Source: Candidatus Melainabacteria bacterium SSGW_16
Lineage (GTDB): Bacteria; Cyanobacteriota; Vampirovibrionia; 2-02-FULL-35-15
DNA: 64,000 nucleotides
Assembly (NCBI GenBank): GCA_004769085.1
Contig: DUDS01000032.1
Coordinates: 62,001-126,000 of the forward strand
Reading direction: 5' to 3'
The position numbers and the translations under genes are program-made. The notes under the pieces were generated by a model. That model had not been told where the DNA came from. It saw nothing but the letters and a program-made list of their open reading frames with translations, and did no database searches. The first letter of the stretch is position 1. Each line of letters starts with the position of its first letter. This document shows positions 61,384 through 64,000 of this stretch, piece after piece.

Positions 61384-61643
61384 TGTTTTCTTATCTAAGG
61401 GGTATTCTTATTAATGTAAGTGAGGATAATTTAAAGTGCAAGGGCAACTTTCTCGAAATGAAGTGAAACTCAAAGTAAAGAAAAGCTACAAAACTTAAAT
61501 AAAATATTACTTACAGCAGAGTTTGAAAATTATTTAATCGTAGCTGGATAATAGATCTGGTTTGGTAAAACGAATGTTCTGGTTATTCACCCAAGGTTAT
61601 TTGGTTTCCAAACTCCATTTTTAAAGCAAAGAAGGTGAGAATT

Positions 61644-61958
61644 ATGTTAAAGCAAGTAGGAAATGTTATTAAGTTAGCAACTGTTTTTACCTCTGGTTTA
61701 TTTTTAGGTGTGATGGCAGGATTTCTTACCGCTCCTAAATCAGGGAAAGAACTAAGGAAAGACATAGCTGATGAAACCTTAAAACTAAAAGAACTAACAA
61801 AAGATAAGCTTGAAGAATTTGAAGATGTTGGAGTAAATAAAGTTAGAAAAGCAGGACATGCTATAAGAGATGCTGCAGATAAAATGTGTCTAAGCATAGA
61901 TGAGTTAGGTAGTAAAAGTAAGAAATGTGAAGCTAGTGAAAATCTTCCTGTTTGTTAA
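61644..61958 (+). CDS. YtxH-domain protein
   Basis: A 104-residue protein with the YtxH pattern: a hydrophobic segment LGVMAGFLTAPKSGKELRKD near the N-terminus followed by a long charged helix. YtxH proteins are membrane-anchored and often induced by stress; their exact role is unknown. The tail has several cysteines (MCLSID, KCEASENLPVC). The start is the ATG at 61644, preceded by AAGGTG, rather than the GTG at 61635. Confidence 0.75.
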   Translation: MLKQVGNVIKLATVFTSGLFLGVMAGFLTAPKSGKELRKDIADETLKLKELTKDKLEEFEDVGVNKVRKAGHAIRDAADKMCLSIDELGSKSKKCEASENLPVC

Positions 61959-61965
61959 AGTTAAA

Positions 61966-61990
61966 GAGGAAATGTTTTCCTCGTTGTTTT
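61966..61990 (+). terminator. Intrinsic terminator after the YtxH gene
   Basis: GAGGAAA and TTTCCTC form a perfect 7-bp stem with a 3-nt loop (TGT), followed by GTTGTTTT. Confidence 0.65.
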
Positions 61991-62060
61991 AACGCTTATC
62001 ATTTCTTTTCTATCACTCCTTCAAATCTAATTTGGATCTGCTAATTATCTCTCGAAAATA

Positions 62061-62095
62061 AAAAACCCTCAAAGCTTCTTGCAATGAGGGTTTTT
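62061..62095. terminator. Strong bidirectional terminator
   Basis: AAAAACCCTCA pairs perfectly with TGAGGGTTTTT around a 13-nt loop. The A and T runs on either side let it work on both strands, which suits its place between the YtxH gene and the end of the convergent SBBP gene. Confidence 0.85.
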
Positions 62096-62103
62096 AAGGA
62101 TAC

Positions 62104-62185
62104 GAACTCCCCTTAGTTAAGGAAGTTCGGACTTGTGTATACAAAGAGAAACCTTATATTTTTAGGAAGGTGGCTTGAGCGCACT
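62104..62185. repeat. Interspersed repeat copy G
   Basis: GAACTCCCCTTAGTTAAGG, AAGTTCGGACTTGTGTATAC, then ACCTTATATTTTTAGGAAGG and TGGCTTGAGCGCAC. A full copy without the GC insert, 16 kb from the main group, next to another secreted Cys-rich protein gene. Confidence 0.7.
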
Positions 62186-62233
62186 TGAATTTACTTTTAA
62201 ATGCTATCAAGATCTAAATGTAATTCTTAACTC

Positions 62234-64000
62234 TTAAAATGGAGTACAAACTAGAGGTGCATCTTTTAATGAACCTGCTAAATTAATAGTATTTCCAGAA
62301 GCACATTGAGAAACACAAAAACCATTTATTTCTATAACTGGTAATCCTTCAGGACAAACACATTCTACTGAACCTTCTTGGAAATTTGGGTTAGGGATTA
62401 AATTAGTCGGGCAAAGTGTAGGAGCTGTTTCAACACACCTTTGATCAGTAGGATTTTTTAAGCATATACACTCTAAGCTATCTGGATTAAGTTCACAAGC
62501 AGATTTAGTAGCCTCATCTTTTTTCTCACACTCTTCTGGATGCTTTTTGCAAAACTCTTCCTCAATACATATTTCAGGGTGCTCCCTACAAAAATTTAAC
62601 TTCTCGCATTCCTCTGGTTTCTCTTGACAAATCTTTTCTTTCGCACATTTTTCTGGCTGTTCTTTACAGAAATCTACTTGATTACATTCATCAGGGTGTT
62701 GCCCACAAAGCTCCTCATTTTTACATTGCTCCAGATTCCTTTCACAAAACTTTTTTCTACACTCTTCTGGGTTTCTTTGACAAACTTTTCTTCTAGCACA
62801 CTCCTTCGGATGATTTGAACAAAATTTAATTTCTTCACATCTTTCTGAGTGATTTTTACAGAAAGCTTCTATTTCTTCTTTACAAAGGTCAGAATTTTCT
62901 TTGCATTGTTCTCGATTAGTACAAACTAGTGATTTTGATTGTACTTCACAAGCTTCATCAATTAAACATAAGACTGGATGTCTATGACAAAATATTCTTC
63001 TACATAATTCTGGGTTTTCAGTACATTTCTTTTTATTTTCGCATTCTTCCGGGTGATTGTTACAAAACCCTTTATTTGCACAAATTTCAGGCTCTTCATC
63101 ACATTCAGATTGATTAGATAAAGAATTAGTCTCCTCTGATAAATCTGAAACATCAACTTTTGCTACATAAACATTAAGACTATTTCCTAACTTCTTTTCT
63201 TGAATTGGAAACTTAATAGGAAAATCACTTGAGTTTGTATCTCCAACTATAAATATTTTGCCATTATTATCAACTTCAATGCCTCCTGCATTTTCTGTTC
63301 CACTACCACCATAAAATGAAGAAAATAAAAGATTATCTCCATTCTTCGTTAATTTGACAATGATTGCATCCTGAAAACCACTTTTGGATTGAAGTTCATT
63401 TTTTAGTGGAAAGTCATCTGCACCTGTCCTGCCAAAGATATAGGCATTACCGTTTTTATCTACTTTTATATCTGCAAGACTGTCTTTGTTAAAAATAGAG
63501 GAGCCATCATTACTACCACCAATATAGGTTGAAAAAATTAATGCTGAACCTGTTGGATCTAATTTGGTTACAAAAATATCTCTTGTACCTTTTAAAGATT
63601 TTTGAAATGCATTTTCTGTCACAGGGAAATCATTTGCTATTGTGCTTCCAGCGATATATGCATTTCCATTTGAATCAGCAGCTATTTTTACTGGTGGAAA
63701 AGGCTTTGAATCTGCATCACTTTCTTTACCGCCAATCGTTACAGAATATACTACAGAACCATTAGGCGTGTATTTGGTTATAAAAAAATCATTGTTTCCA
63801 ATTGAAGTAGAACCAACTGGATTTTTGTATGGAGAAAGAGTGGTTGGAAAATCTTCTTGGTTACTAACATTTTGAGTTGTACCGGAAACATAAATCTTCC
63901 CATCAGGATCAACAGCAATCCCGCTTCCAATATCATCATCAAATCCACCAAGATATGTAGAAAAGACCAAGTCTGAACCTTGCGAATTAATTTTAGTAAC
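62234..64000 (-). CDS. Secreted SBBP beta-propeller protein with Cys-Pro-Glu repeat tract, partial
   Basis: The gene enters from the right end of the window; its frame is open to base 64000 and reads VTKINSQGSDLVFSTYLGG there, so the first Met inside is not the start. The first 300 residues in view are SBBP repeats (GNAYIAGSTIANDFPVT, TKLDPTGSALIFSTYIGGS and so on), which fold as beta-propeller blades in exported proteins. They are followed by about 14 tandem units of 12-15 residues with the pattern x-x-x-C-x-x-H/N-P-E-x-C, for example FCSNHPKECARRKVC. A short Cys-containing end follows. The tract may be a disulfide-rich stalk or metal-binding surface. Adhesion or surface display is inferred. 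Confidence 0.75.
   Translation of the reverse strand, partial: VTKINSQGSDLVFSTYLGGFDDDIGSGIAVDPDGKIYVSGTTQNVSNQEDFPTTLSPYKNPVGSTSIGNNDFFITKYTPNGSVVYSVTIGGKESDADSKPFPPVKIAADSNGNAYIAGSTIANDFPVTENAFQKSLKGTRDIFVTKLDPTGSALIFSTYIGGSNDGSSIFNKDSLADIKVDKNGNAYIFGRTGADDFPLKNELQSKSGFQDAIIVKLTKNGDNLLFSSFYGGSGTENAGGIEVDNNGKIFIVGDTNSSDFPIKFPIQEKKLGNSLNVYVAKVDVSDLSEETNSLSNQSECDEEPEICANKGFCNNHPEECENKKKCTENPELCRRIFCHRHPVLCLIDEACEVQSKSLVCTNREQCKENSDLCKEEIEAFCKNHSERCEEIKFCSNHPKECARRKVCQRNPEECRKKFCERNLEQCKNEELCGQHPDECNQVDFCKEQPEKCAKEKICQEKPEECEKLNFCREHPEICIEEEFCKKHPEECEKKDEATKSACELNPDSLECICLKNPTDQRCVETAPTLCPTNLIPNPNFQEGSVECVCPEGLPVIEINGFCVSQCASGNTINLAGSLKDAPLVCTPF

Noticed and set aside
1..64000. tRNA, rRNA, integrase, transposase or phage genes
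   Set aside because: Looked for and none recognised, so no mobile-element island is called despite the repeats.

Overview
The window is AT-rich, densely coded DNA from a bacterium with an outer membrane: it has a TolC-type efflux protein, several predicted outer-membrane barrels of the DUF2490 type, and many signal peptides. The gene set (group 4 [NiFe]-hydrogenase-type complex, KdpABC, quinol-type NO reductase, ergothioneine genes, large secreted repeat proteins) suggests a free-living organism with flexible redox metabolism. It would fit an uncultivated low-GC lineage known mainly from metagenomes. I cannot assign a phylum from the sequence alone; a non-photosynthetic relative of Cyanobacteria is only a guess. 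No rRNA, tRNA, transposase or CRISPR array was recognised.

Layout. 0-5.7 kb: end of a TolC-like gene, a Cys-rich LTxxQ protein, a cysteine dioxygenase-like/FAD fusion, two facing DUF2490 genes and an orphan substrate-binding lipoprotein. 5.7-16.5 kb: ion transport (kdpCBA, corA, a stand-alone MgtE-type membrane half) plus an ABC exporter and an alpha/beta hydrolase. 16.6-26.4 kb: a tightly overlapping operon, arsR-hyfBCEFGI, followed by an acetate-transporter-like gene and two outer-membrane proteins. The hydrogenase large subunit keeps its Ni-ligand cysteines, but the small subunit has lost three of the four canonical iron-sulfur ligands. 26.4-46 kb: secreted Cys-rich and calcium-repeat proteins that share and shuffle domains, with a desaturase, DEAD-box helicase, two glycosyltransferases, PEP carboxylase, egtB-egtD and a DUF1501 protein. 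An interspersed repeat family, some copies with a GC-rich palindrome, is scattered here.

45.7-62 kb is a stress island. A five-gene operon (CBS pair, two tandem universal stress proteins, P-loop protein, beta-CASP metallo-hydrolase) diverges from a quinol-dependent NO reductase gene that is followed by a K+-channel-like protein. Next come a decapeptide-repeat protein, a collagen-like membrane protein, a PAS histidine kinase with a NarL-type regulator, more CBS proteins, Hsp20 and a decayed Hsp20 paralog, a lone receiver domain, an MFS permease and a YtxH protein. Most of these divergent promoter regions, and the desaturase promoter 20 kb away, carry the same 32-bp box, ATCCTT-N15-AAGGAT in its best copies. 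The last 1.8 kb is a partial secreted protein with SBBP beta-propeller repeats and a long Cys-Pro-Glu repeat tract.

The most interesting signal is the shared 32-bp box. It suggests an undescribed regulon joining NO detoxification, universal stress proteins, CBS sensors, small heat-shock proteins and membrane-lipid desaturation, perhaps controlled by the two-component pair inside the island. The altered hydrogenase small subunit is second.
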